NCBI GenBank assembly: GCA_021432635.1
Contig: MU270136.1
Span: 25,914-89,913, forward strand
Source: Thozetella sp. PMI_491
Lineage: Eukaryota; Ascomycota; Sordariomycetes; Chaetosphaeriales; Chaetosphaeriaceae
Length of the DNA: 64,000 bases
Reading direction: 5' to 3'
Shown here: one piece after another, positions 33,408 through 44,430 of the stretch
Layout of the letters: the number at the start of each line of letters is the position of its first letter
Position numbering within the stretch: the stretch's first letter is position 1
Notes under the pieces: generated by a model
The model's input: only the letters and a program-made list of their open reading frames with translations
Told to the model about the DNA's origin: nothing
Database searches by the model: none
Made by a program: the position numbers and the translations under genes

Positions 33408-35378
33408 TCAGTGGATATTGAATGGCCTTAAATCCCCCTTCACGATATCCATAACTAGCGACTCGTCCAAGCAGGGCCCCTCAATGATACCATCGACATA
33501 TCCGCTGCCCACTAGTCGGTAGTAGGTATTGCCGCCTGGCTCAGCTGTGGTGCCGGGTTCCCTGCGAACGAAGAGCGGCAGCTCTGCTTCTATCGGGAGA
33601 AGCACAACGTCCCCGTGCTTGATGTCGTCTGTGCAGATACCAAAGAGACCAGTATCTGTCACTACGAAGGTCTTTCCTTGAAGTGTCATGGCCGCGTCAA
33701 ATATAGCGTTTGTCACGTGGCTGTTTTGGAAAGCATCTTGAAAAGCGTCTGCGAAAAGCTTCTTGATAGAGTAGCGCCCATTTGGCCACATTGGGTGATC
33801 CGCTGGACGGTTTCGGGCATTCATGACATCGCGCAAGAGCGCGTAACCATCTAGTATTTCCATCGCCGACGCCGGTTTGTCGAAGTTTTTCCAGTGGGCA
33901 ATAGGCGCGAGAGCTAGACGAGGAGCAAGCGTCCTTGCATTTCGAACGCCTGCCCATGGGTTGTTTCTTGTGCTGGTGGCCCCTGCCAGGATACTATGTA
34001 GCAAATCGGCAATTTGACCCACCCGGATCATGATGGTGTTTCCCATACGTAGCGCTATGCGACAAGACCCGAGCGGACGGCCCAAGAAATGTAACGTCTT
34101 GAAGTCGCTAGAAATCCGGGACGGTGGAGGCGGCGTTGGCGATCCTGTCCAGAACCTTAAGCTTGGGGGGACTGTTTTGAGTTGCAGGTTGATCTCAGCG
34201 CGAGCGAGGTCTGGCGCCCACGAAGGATAAGATAGGTCCGATAGCCGGCCGTCCCGCAAAGGGAAGTAGGTAAACACAGAAGCACCGAGCTCTTCGTTAA
34301 TCATGTATGCGCTCGCCTCCAGCAGGACTTGCTTTGCCGGTTTTCTGTAGTCTGCTGGATACGCTTTCTGGGCCTTTGGCATCATGCCATACAAACCATA
34401 CACCTTGTCGCGATCATCGCTGCACCGGCGCTTGGCTGTCATCTGAAGGAGGTGGCACAAGATATGTTCGGAAAATTTGTTCCCGCCGTGGTTCACCTCC
34501 ATCAGAAAATAACCCACCGCGTCAGTTATGGCCTTTTTATCTTCGGAAAGGTGGAGCTGGAGGGATGGTTTTGTGATATACGCCACGATCCCCGCTACTG
34601 CCAGCTGTAGCTTTCCGACCCCTTCAACGTCGAAAATGGACGCACGGAAAATCAAATGCCCACAAACGCAGATCGGTTCCTCTTTGGCCAGTCGGTATTC
34701 CTGGAATGTCCACACACGAGCCCAGTACGGTGAAGTAGCCAGAGCATGGATTCCGTCGACAACCGCGAAAGCCGCTAGATTTCTCTGCTCACTATCCTCC
34801 TCAGGAAATTCAGCGTCGATGTCAAGAGGCTGCATCTTTGAGGATGACTTGTCCGGCACGTAGCGCTTCGCCCACGCTATTGCTGCTTCGATATTAGAGT
34901 TAGCGGCGCCCAGCCATGCGATTACATTTACACAGTCAGAGTATATCCTGCTCATGAGAGGTATCTGAAAGTTCTTTTCGTCGGTGTCGACTTGGTTAAT
35001 GCAGACGGCGTCCACCCACAGTGTCCTGGGGGCATCGGAGTGTCGAAGGTAGCGCAGGGCCAGCTCGAGGTTGACCGACACAGGCCACGGATCGCCATCG
35101 ATAGCGATAGTTTTCTTGATACTATCCTCGCCCCACACATACGACAACGCCTCAAACTGAGGCCGGTCATTGAGAGAAACGACACGGAGCGAGCATTGCA
35201 GCGGGCTATCGAAGATGGTATCCGGGTCAATGGTAAGTACTCGTATCTCCGCGCGCGTAGGCTCAAGTTTACCGTAAATCCGCGACATCGCATTGTTGAT
35301 TTCGCTCTCAGTCCGCTGGCAGAACCAAGGTGCGAGCGGCTCGGCTCTGGAAGAAGTATCAGCCTCACCGCATTTCAC
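33408..35378 (-). CDS. HET-domain protein (HET-6 type)
   Basis: Single-exon frame of 656 residues; a second Met at 35285 (MSRIYGKLEP) may be the true start. The HET domain blocks are clear: FEALSYVWGEDS, LWVDAVCINQVDTDEKNFQIPLMSRIY split over two short motifs, VIAWLGAANSN, and YWARVWTFQEYRLA. They are followed by the DDRDKVYGLYGMMP motif and SYPSWAPDLA usual in the HET-6 group, and a long C-terminal half ending with the conserved-type GDVVLLPIEAELPLFVRRE. No other domain is attached. Such proteins trigger cell death in incompatible fungal fusions or act as downstream effectors of non-self sensors. It lies next to the ankyrin/CorA-like gene, read in the same direction 1.1 kb away. Confidence 0.93.
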   Translation of the reverse strand: MKCGEADTSSRAEPLAPWFCQRTESEINNAMSRIYGKLEPTRAEIRVLTIDPDTIFDSPLQCSLRVVSLNDRPQFEALSYVWGEDSIKKTIAIDGDPWPVSVNLELALRYLRHSDAPRTLWVDAVCINQVDTDEKNFQIPLMSRIYSDCVNVIAWLGAANSNIEAAIAWAKRYVPDKSSSKMQPLDIDAEFPEEDSEQRNLAAFAVVDGIHALATSPYWARVWTFQEYRLAKEEPICVCGHLIFRASIFDVEGVGKLQLAVAGIVAYITKPSLQLHLSEDKKAITDAVGYFLMEVNHGGNKFSEHILCHLLQMTAKRRCSDDRDKVYGLYGMMPKAQKAYPADYRKPAKQVLLEASAYMINEELGASVFTYFPLRDGRLSDLSYPSWAPDLARAEINLQLKTVPPSLRFWTGSPTPPPPSRISSDFKTLHFLGRPLGSCRIALRMGNTIMIRVGQIADLLHSILAGATSTRNNPWAGVRNARTLAPRLALAPIAHWKNFDKPASAMEILDGYALLRDVMNARNRPADHPMWPNGRYSIKKLFADAFQDAFQNSHVTNAIFDAAMTLQGKTFVVTDTGLFGICTDDIKHGDVVLLPIEAELPLFVRREPGTTAEPGGNTYYRLVGSGYVDGIIEGPCLDESLVMDIVKGDLRPFNIH

Positions 35379-36482
35379 GGAGGAAGGTTTGTCCGTTGCT
35401 GACCCAATGTGCCTGGACAGCTCAGCCTCACGACGATTGGGAATACGAAGTCCGGGCGTCAGCTATGTTGATTCGCTAAATGACTTGACTCTTCGGAGAG
35501 ATAGACGTCGCCATATACCCTATTTATCCTATCGCAGGCCTGGAACAGACACTAAGTTGATAATTATCGTAATTATCATTATAACATACCCTTTACCTTT
35601 TAAACACTTCATCTAAGGCTCGCTCCTACAGTCATGGCATCGCTCGGCGTCTACAAATCAATCCTGCGTGCTATCTAAGTATATGTAATTGCCGCCGATC
35701 GGCTTCTATTTGTCTACTAGACTCATATCTAGGAGCAATTGAATAAAACCTTAAATAGCACTTTTGAGAGTATTAAAGACAAGGACAAGCCAAGGTTAAC
35801 TTAGGGCTAACTTCGAACTACAGAATGCTCAACAAAAGAAGAGGCTAGCGTTAAACTCCTTCTCCCATTGCTAAAGGCGGCATATATTCACTGCCCATCT
35901 TATCACATCCGTGTACTTATCATCGGCAAGCGACGGGCTAAGGCTCTAGGCTTGGGGTACTTTCTACGGAATAACGAATATTTAGCTACACGACCCCTGC
36001 CCTCCTTCTCTACCTAAAAAATGTCACTGTTAAAGACAAAGATGAAGTTCCAATAATTTTGTACATCTTCCTTCTATTAATTAATACGGCATTTTTTTTT
36101 AATTATTTAAAGATAGTAATGAATATGTATGTAGTAGAGTATTTACGACACAAGCGAACTAGCACAATTGTCTCGCACAGTGAATACCGCACCCAGCATC
36201 TTGGGCACAATTAATATTAATGGATATAAATTATCCCCCTTTAAAAGTCGATATTAAAGCAACTCCGTCGTCTTCGTACTAACACACCACCAACAACCAG
36301 AAATGTCAATGCTGTGGCTACTGGACCCGCCACAGCACCAGCTATCCATCCCTTAGATGGAACTGCACTTATTAGTGAGCGATAAGTACAAAAAGCAAAA
36401 CGAATGGGATTCCTCCCATATTTTAGCTTCCAACTCGCGCAGCTTATACTTTTCACTTGTTTGCTATTGCCTCACCCGAGTT
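35379..36482. other. Intergenic AT-rich region, one membrane-anchor-like ORF fragment
   Basis: No firm gene. A minus-strand frame at 36456-36241 contains a single hydrophobic helix followed by RRRR (GWIAGAVAGPVATALTFLVVG), the shape of a fungal single-pass anchor. It lacks an obvious partner exon and may be a relic. The rest (35560-36180) is AT-rich. Confidence 0.35.
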
Positions 36483-39400
36483 TTACGCACCGAACTCTGG
36501 CTCCTTGTTTGGCCGCTTGGCTATTAATGACCAAGTTGCTAAACGAGGGAATGCAGTAGTAATACGTGGGATAATACGGGGAGGTTGCGGTAAAATCCAT
36601 GACAAGATCCATCTTCGCAGCTTAGGTAGGTATATGATACTTGAAACAATAATCGCAACGAATGTCACTATTTCGCCGATTCCTGCAAAACTTGTCAGCA
36701 ACGCGAGCAGATTATGCGCACCCCAATACTTCTTTTACCTAATCGAGCTGCAATCCATCTAGAACTATACAGCACGGCGCCGTTATCATCCCTTGGGAAT
36801 ACATCGAGATTGATAGCGAAAAGGCTGGTCATAAAAGATAGCGGTGTCTGTTGCGCAACACATCAGGTTAACTAGGCCTCATGCTAATGTCGAAAGGGTA
36901 TATTTGAGGGCGAGCGAAGGGGAGGGCCGATGGCTTAGTAGGGCAGGAAATAATCGTACGAAGATAATCGTCACTATGGTGAACAGCATGATAAAGTCGT
37001 TCTGTCTTCTGGCAAGTTCTGCCTCGGCCAAAGAACTTTGTGCTTGTTTCGTTTGTACCAGATAGTCCAGCTGTTTCGGGGTCAGCGTCCAATATCACGA
37101 GCGACATTGAAGCGAGGAATAGGGGTCCGGCTGCATACTGCATTTAGCATCCTCTCAGCATCCGTGTCCAGCCTCTCGGTGCGCTTCATGAGAGCTTCTA
37201 TACCACAGTCCTGAATGAACTGCTCTCGGTAGTTCTTTTGCAAGTCAGAAGTGCCGGGCCAGAGTATGATAGACAAGTTTTCAAGAACACTACGCTGGTT
37301 CTCAAAGACCCGGAGGATCAGATGCAGTTCGTCGCGTATGTCCTTGACCTCGTAGATGAGCTTGATTTCTTTGTCGATCGACTTGGCTTCTTCTTCGATC
37401 GTCTTTGCGTCCTTGGTGTTGGGTTCGTCCTTATTCTTACTGGATTTGGCGCTCGGTTTGGATGTTATGGAAGTATGGAATGTTTTGAAGCAGAGGGATT
37501 CTCCGTCGGACTAAAGGTTGGATGAGTTAGCTCGCGCTCTGTCTATAGCGAGGTACAAAGCAGAGTGGCGCCATACCCGTGTGGCAATGCAGCTTTCGAA
37601 TATATCTAGGATATGCACGCCGAGACCCGCATACTTGAATTTGTCGAGAAATGTGGCACACTCGTGGATGATATGCCCCATGAGCTCCTCTGGGCTCAAA
37701 AATGACCGAATTCCACTTTGCCGTACTGTATCCAAAAGACTGTCTTCGTGGCCAATATGCCATCTCTCTGGGAACGTCGTGACAATGGTACCTTTGTAGA
37801 AAGTCAGTTGCCGTATTGATCAACAGCGTTACCAAGCAGTACCGACTTTCATCTAATTTCCAGAGCCAGAGTTGATGCACTGTGAGCAGCCTCTTCGCAG
37901 CTTGCTGACTAGGTGGCTTCGCCGGGCTCTGGTCGGTGGTATTGAACTTGTTGCCTAGAAAGGATTTGTTTCGTCCAATGGGTTTCCCGAGGGTTGGCTC
38001 ATATACCGTCCCGTTTGAAGCTTCAAATGGCTTTCCACCCTCGACAACCGAGGTAATGTCTTGAAAATCCGTCAGCATCCAAGTGGATCTTGTTCTCGAA
38101 TGCAGGTTCTTACATGGAACTTCGACATCGTCATCTGATAGGCTTGTAGAATGAATCCGCTGGCATCTATGCGTGTGAACTACTCCGGTCGAAGTTGCGC
38201 TCGGGATGCATCTGCATTCAATCTCATGGGGGAACCATTTGTACACGACTTGGTCTTCGTCTCGGATCTTGAGGTCTTCGATGCAGAGAATATCATAATA
38301 CGACTGGTCCAATGTCTGTGCCCCTTGATGCCCGGAAATTCCTTCGAAGGGTAGGTAGCATGCCTCCAACTCAGCCATAATCTCGGCCTGCTTATGCTTC
38401 GGTCTGTTGAATTTGTTAAATTTATGCCGTTCGAGATATTCCGCCGTCTCGAAATCGATATAAGGAAGCTTCCAATACGTCAGCGTCATTGGCCGGAGGA
38501 GGAATATTGAGCAGTTGTAGGATCCTTAACACACAACGACAGATAGCTTTCCATCCACAGGGAAGCTGGTGTTACTCTTCCAAGCCTCTCTCCCCAATTC
38601 TCCCGGGCCGCTGGACAATGTTTCGGAAACCTCAGTTTTCGAACCTGCGGTGTCTGCAGATGCGACAGACGCTCTCTTCTCCCCGGGTCCACTGACCCCA
38701 GGAGGGAATGTGCCGGCTTTCGTAGTGTTCTTTGGCAAGGGACCAGTGTTCGCCCTATCGGCATTCTTCCAGGAATCCTTGGCCTGTGCTCCGTCAGTTT
38801 ATCCTCGTCGTTCGTCGTTTAAGTAGAGAACATAAAGCGCCACTGACGTGAGGCATCCTGGTGCAGCCAACATTGCCTCCACTTTTTTCTCTCATATTTT
38901 CTTCCAAGAAACCCCATACCTCAGCCTTTCTCTCGGCCGAATCGAAGTCTTGAATCCAGTACCAGACGAAATCCTAGCCTCCTTAGTCAGATTCTGTTCC
39001 TGGAAACCATGAGGGGCATAGTTAGCAAGCAAACCTTAACCCATGTCATCTATGACAGGTGTCAGCTGAAGTTTGTAGTTCTCGGGTACGTCCGAACCGC
39101 TGTGGTCCGCAAGTCAACTCACGTTGTTTGCCGGAAAGTGTATCCATTTCCATACATCCTTTTTGCTGACTTCATGTAACCCTTTGCCGCACGCCTCCTT
39201 CTGGAGGAAGCTTATATATTTCTCTTCAATCTCGTGAAACTTTGTTGTGTAAATGAAGTCGTATACCGAAACTCGGTACGACCACGGGAAGTTGCCATGC
39301 CTCCAGTAGAACCAGATGCTGACCCAGAATTTCTCGCTGACCCTCCGCTGCTTCGTTCCGCACGTTGGTTTCGCGTTGGGTACCGGAACCAGTTTCCGGC

Positions 39401-40449
39401 CGCGCTGCTTCCCGGGGTCATCATCGAACAAGTACAAGTACTTGCGCGCCGCTGGCTCGCGGTTGATAATGTCTCGCGGCGTATCGCCTTCGGAATTGCA
39501 TACGTGTGCGTCGGCGCCATTTGTCAGCAATAAGTCCACAATCTTCTCGCTGACTTCTCGGTCCTGCCTCTGGAGATCTGTCGGTTCGGGGAGGCGACCT
39601 TGGTCATCCTTGGTGTCTGCCTCACGGGCCAATGCGGCAGCCGCATCATGCAAGGGAGAGTCCCCTGTCTGTGTTAGCCATCAACTTGAGTGCTTTCTCG
39701 GTACGTGCATTTTGCTAGGGCCTCCCGATAGTGCCACACCAGATATGGTACCTACCAGATGCGACTCTTGTGTTCACCTCGGCGCCATTATCGATTAGAA
39801 GCTTGATAGTGGCATACTTCTGGTGACCCCATTGCACCACGGCATGCAGCGGGGTTCTGTATTGGTTGTCCACTGCATCAATGTCTGCTCTGTTGGCCAG
39901 TAGGCTCTCGATAATCTCAGGTATCCCAAGTATTGCTGCTTCATGGAGGGCGGTCCTGCCGAGGTCGTCTTTGGTATCGATGCCCTTATTGATTTGCGAA
40001 TGTAGGAGTAGTTCAGAGACCACGCGTTGATCCTCTGCTTTGACCGCGCGGTGCAGTATCGTCCGTCCGCGCTTGTGCGTAACGATTGTGCTCCTGCAAT
40101 TGATCAACGGCGTTATAACCCCGTATTTGCCAGCATCGACAGCCTTGAATAATTCGTCCAGAAGCGTGTCGTCCATCAACTCTTCGTCCTTCGTCTTCAG
40201 GGGCTTACTCGCCGCTGCCCTCAGCCTCCATGCTGCATCAATCCTTGTCGGTTCGCCTGACGCTACCGCGCTAACGAACTGGGTCTTCCATATTTCGTGA
40301 GATACTTTTTGTAGTCTATCTACCGTTGGCTCTCTTTTCGCGCCGCTGGCCATTGGCGGTTCCGTGTTTGCAGTTTCTGCGTTGCTCGGTTGTACGACTG
40401 GCAACGTGGGCAGTCGAAGGTGGGGAGATGACATGGTTGATACACCCAT
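36483..40449 (-). CDS. Ankyrin-repeat protein with C-terminal CorA-like membrane domain, 12 exons
   Basis: Twelve segments keep one frame to a 1071-residue protein: 40449-39756, 39664-39123, 39049-39035, 38973-38848, 38783-38576, 38524-38114, 38059-37847, 37791-37577, 37510-37139, 37070-36960, 36847-36739 and 36682-36483. Ankyrin repeats lie at ~115-300 (GRTILHRAVKAEDQRVV, GRTALHEAAILGIPEII, YRTPLHAVVQWGHQ, DSPLHDAAAAL, EGDTPRDI). Next comes a central part with the blocks TLDQSYYD, VHQLWLWKLDES and TIVTTFPERW known from a large fungal family of ankyrin/CorA-like proteins. After a charged coiled region (EEEAKSIDKEIKLIYEV), two membrane helices follow (FIMLFTIVTIIF and IVTFVAIIVSSIIYL) around PLSFMTSLFAINLDVFP. 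Family members are often found near HET genes; a transport or signalling role is not proven. The third exon is only 15 nt. Splice sites were placed by frame and family agreement; the 38575-38525 intron is the least certain. Confidence 0.82.
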
Positions 40450-42059
40450 TAATCGGCGGTATCCATCTACTGAAGAACCAAGGGAGCTTTATGGGTGGTA
40501 GTGTCTGGGAGAAGGCAGCAGGGCGGATATTTCTTCGACAAAAGTCGGCTGCGGCAGCTTAGGCAGTGGAGGTTTCTACAGCTACAGATGAGCCGCAATT
40601 CTTGGGTAGATGCCCCGGACCAATTGTCGCTCCAAGATAAGCTGCAGCCTGCTTGAGGTCGTGTGCTAACATGCTGAAAGTTGGTCGGCTTTCGCCCAAG
40701 CTAAACTTGCAGCTGAACGGCACAGGTTCGAGTTGAGTAATAAGAGAGGCAAAAGACGGACTAGGCTGAGTAAATGGATGGGCATCTGCAGCTCGAGTCG
40801 AGGCTATGCAGATTGTATTGGTCTCCTACGCTGCGGCCGACTGACAAAAGTGGAGTTTTGCAGCATTTCAGCGAGCCACAGCGGGATGGTGCAGGTTCCC
40901 CAACGAATCAAAGCATGGTAGTATCACTGTCGCGCAGCGAATGTGGTGTGGAAGGTAGTTAGCGAGTTGTGATAGGATTCGCTGTACATGGATGTGATTT
41001 CGGGCGGCCATTCCCGTTTCGGGAATAATTACCAGGCAATGCAGGAATCTGCCGCTGCGAGTCGGGAAGAATTGGCCCCCAAAGCCTTTGAGCCTCGCAG
41101 CAGGCAGGCAGTGGCGATGACAGTATGGATTGTGAGTCACTTGGATCTGGTCTTTGATGCCTCCACCGTCAGTAGGTTGTATGCAGCGTGTTGCCAAGTG
41201 CCAATGCTCATCTGATCCTCCCCCCTGGCAAAGCTGTTGATCAAGCTCATGTTCTTGAACACGACCTTCAGCTTCCGGAAGTACTCCGGTGACCATTTAA
41301 AGTCGTACCTGTTACATCGCATAAAGAGGGAGGGGAAGGGGGGCGCACGAACTGCTTATTGGACTGCCGTCCTGCAGCTGAAGTTTCAACAGGGTTTAGT
41401 GTGGGTGACGCTCTCAATGGGGGGAGGGGGACGAGAAAGCTGATAGGGGATTTATGTAAGTTGGCGCTCGCTAAACTGACCTGAGGCAGCTCAAGTGGCC
41501 ACGAGGCTAAATCCGAGGTGAGTGTGACTCACTCTGGAGGCATCTCCTCAGCCATTAGCTGGTATAAACTGGATCCAAAGCGGCATAGATTATTATACTA
41601 ACTGCGAAAAGATATTTGGTTAAACGATGGGTACTGTCCAAGATAAGTCATTAGAATTCTATCATAAGCCAAGCATCGTACAGTGTATCAATCCTAGGTA
41701 GCTAGATGATCAAACAATTAATAATAGCTAGGGAGTCCTAACGTAGAGCCAAGCTTAACCTAATATGCTCCCTTCGAGCCACTCAATACTACCGAAAGAA
41801 GACGCCGGTATTAGACTGCTTCCGATTCCAAAGGAAGCGCTTTGTCCTCTAGCAGCAGGTCTAGGGCATCGATTGCGACGAAATGTTCTCCTTTTCGTTG
41901 AACTAAAACAGTTCAGATCAGATCCTAACTGTAACTAATTGTAAAAATTCACTTAGTAACTTGTAATATATTTGATACTTAACTTATACAGTCTATTATC
42001 GATACCATGGTCCTCCTAGTCTTCTATAAATCCGTTAAATAGACCCTTGAGCTTAATTA
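40450..42059. other. Intergenic region left of the Fot1-like element
   Basis: No firm gene. Minus-strand frames at 41322-41137 and 41296-40868 look partly protein-like (FKWSPEYFRKLKVVFKNMSL) but could not be joined or recognised. The part from 41560 is AT-rich. Confidence 0.4.
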
Positions 42060-42105
42060 AGTCGACCTACGTGCCAACCGCCCACCCCCCTCAACCGCCC
42101 ACCTC
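42060..42105. repeat. Left terminal inverted repeat of the Fot1-like element
   Basis: Begins AGTCGAC right after TA and carries ACCGCCCAC twice, separated by a C-rich spacer. It matches the complement of 43971-44015. Confidence 0.92.
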
Positions 42106-42252
42106 AAATCCACACCAGCCATATGGACCACATATAGTAAAACAGCCACAACTCAGTCAATTTTTACTCTGTAAACATAAAAACTAGTGCAATCTGCTCA
42201 TTATACAGTAGCTCGTTCAACCAGTATAAGAGGACCCGGTCGGATCTTCGTT

Positions 42253-43830
42253 TTACCGGCGCCGACCACGCCGTGGTGGCTCCACAGCATACTCGCTTCC
42301 AGATGACTCCTCCTCCTCGTCAGTGGCCACATCGATACACTCTGCTGCAGTTAAAGCTTCAACAGTACGTTGTATAGGTTCTTTATTACGTTAAGCAAGT
42401 ATATCGCCAAGAGTAACAAAGCGTTTGTTTGGATTTGGTTTCACAGACTTCCTTTTCCTCGGCTTGGCCAGTTCCAGTTTCTCTCGGAGAGTGACCAACT
42501 CTCTCGCTTGTGTAACAAGTGTAATGTTAAGGTTGTTGAGTTATCTAGTAATCTTCCTTATCACTTGGCGTGTTGTAGGGCTTATACCCTTATACTGTAG
42601 CAACCGCTAGATGTCTGTACTACTTTTTAGCGTATTAATGCCTGAAAAGAGTGAGGGAGGGGGGGTTGTAGCCCGGGGCTCTGGGCGAGTCAGTACCTAT
42701 AGGGATATGAGTAACTTCTATCTGTTGACTGGCTAGAGACTAGTTGCTTGCCAGCTAGAGAGTATATTCTCTTTCTAGAGGCTAACTGTATAAGCTTTAA
42801 AGTATAACTTAAAGAACCTAAGCTTCTTAATACAATCCTTATCTGTACTGGCTATAAGGGTATTCACAAGTGACTAGTATCGAGCTTTAAGACTTGAGAA
42901 ACAGCCTAAATCTAGTGGCTGGGTGACGTGGGAGGTATAGGCAGGTAAGAACAATAGATATATATTGTGGAGGAAGTATATAGCAAGGAAGTCATTAGTC
43001 TGATAGGATTTATAGCCATCTAATATAAGAAGCTAAACAGTTAAAGGATCCTTAGGGTTAGTTTGTATGAGAAAGACCTTCTCCAGCCACTTAACAGTAA
43101 TCTTATTGCTAGTCCACCCATTATTAGAGACTATTACCTGCCAAGTAGGGTGCTGATAAAGTATCTCGTCGCAAAACTATTAATCCTGGACCTGTTTCCC
43201 TTTTAGGATCACCAGGGGATTAAGGCATTATCCTCTGGCAGAGATATATTTGATGATAAAGATCTAGGAGTGTGAGGTATTAACTTTAAGGGGAGTTATA
43301 GTCTTTCTAGGGCTAGTCGAGGCCCTAACAACAAGACTATTCCCCCCCTGACCCTCTATAAGGCCCCCCTTATCAGTATTATACCTATTCTCTAGGAGGA
43401 TCTAGCTTATAGTCTTGTATAGTTTAAACAACTGGTTGATATTGTCAGGGCAGGCTACATTCACTCTAGCCCACTTAATACAACAACCAAGCTTTGTTTT
43501 AAGGACAGGCTAGCGTTTAAGGAAGGTCGTAGTCCATCGCTGGCTAAGAGGATCATTATCCCCCTAGCTCGCCAAGATCCAGATCATTAAAATATATAGT
43601 TAAGAGTGGATTAAAGTAAAACCAAGGGATTCCTAACGTAAAATCCACTCAACTAGGCGTTCTTTAGCCTCTAGAGATACCCTCTGCCGACACTAGGCCT
43701 CCTCCTCCCAAGGGGAGCTTCTATAGATACGACCGCGGAGCGTACTCCGGGGGACCTTCCAAATCCGGCTTGCCTCATAGACTGGCGTGCCATCGTCAAT
43801 ATCAGCAACGGCCGAAGAGAAATCTAAACT
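42253..43830 (-). pseudogene. Decayed Fot1/pogo transposase
   Basis: Translating the minus strand gives a recognisable transposase from about 43830 (psq-type helix-turn-helix, KVPRSTLRGRI) through LKTKLGCCIKWARVN and the DDE domain, to an acidic/basic tail (DEEEESSGSEY, PRRGRRR) ending with TAA at 42253. At least five in-frame TAG/TAA codons interrupt it where related proteins have Trp, Gln or Arg, which is the change expected from C-to-T mutation such as RIP. It cannot produce a working enzyme. Confidence 0.85.
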
Positions 43831-43970
43831 AGTGTAAGAAGCTATAAAAGTAATGAAAAGATAACGATTCTAATGAGCTACTTACCGTATCGATCGAGCG
43901 CGTGGATCTTATATAGTGGTGGTTGGTATCAAGGGGGTGAGGGAGAGACGCGTCGCGCGTTAGCATGTAA

Positions 43971-44015
43971 GGGTGGGCGGTTGAGGGGGGTGGGCGGTTG
44001 GCACGTAAGTCGACT
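43971..44015. repeat. Right terminal inverted repeat of the Fot1-like element
   Basis: Ends GTCGACT followed by TA at 44016-44017. It is the inverted partner of the left repeat, with one visible base difference (T for C) near the tip. Confidence 0.92.
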
Positions 44016-44017
44016 TA

Positions 44018-44430
44018 TATTGAATGTGATAATAGAAGGTGCCACCCTAATCTGACCGAAGATCATCATTACAGTGGTTGAAAAAAAAAGCTTATAGGCA
44101 TGTAGTATGAAAGATTTACGAAAGGTAAGAGAGAGATGAAGCGCCGGACATGAGGAATCCTTTTGCGTAGGTGAAGTATGAGATCTCCTTGCATGTGTTG
44201 AGCTGGGTTGTTGCTTTTGTGGCGTCCATAGTTATAGGAGAACCAATCAAAGGTTTGCCGGTCTTGTGCTTACAGGGCCAAAGGAGGGGTAAGTTTAAGT
44301 TGGTTACACTGTGAAGTCTTGATTCTCACCTCGTTACGGCGAGTTTCTTTTCCATAATGAGAAGTCTTTCTGCGCCATATCCTCAGATCAAACCCGCCCG
44401 GTCCCCAATATCGCACGAAACGTCTTGGAC
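44018..44430. promoter_or_regulatory. 5' flank of the third HET gene
   Basis: Short region between the transposon end and the HET start. No motif recognised. The insertion of the element about 415 bp upstream may have altered the promoter; this is inference. Confidence 0.35.

Larger units (their letters stand above)
42060..44015 (-). mobile_element. Fot1/pogo-type (Tc1-mariner superfamily) DNA transposon, inactive
   Basis: A 1956-bp element. Its ends are inverted repeats of about 45 bp starting AGTCGAC (left 42060-42105, right 43971-44015), differing by one base in the first 20, flanked on both sides by TA (42058-42059 and 44016-44017), the target duplication of this superfamily. Each repeat contains the GC-rich word ACCGCCCAC twice. 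Inside, the minus strand encodes a decayed transposase with the N-terminal pogo/CENP-B-like DNA-binding region (VPRSTLRGRI) and the DDE region (NNGWTSNKITVKWLEK, LLILDGYKSY, HNIYLLFLPAYTSHVTQPLD). In-frame TAG/TAA stops break it repeatedly. It lies between two recognition-type genes. Confidence 0.9.

Noticed and set aside
40720-40740. GGTTCGAG word resembling a tRNA T-loop
   Set aside because: No matching stems or A-box at the right distance.
40868-41322. Possible minus-strand gene next to the transposon
   Set aside because: Some protein-like stretches, but frames could not be joined by plausible introns and no family was recognised.
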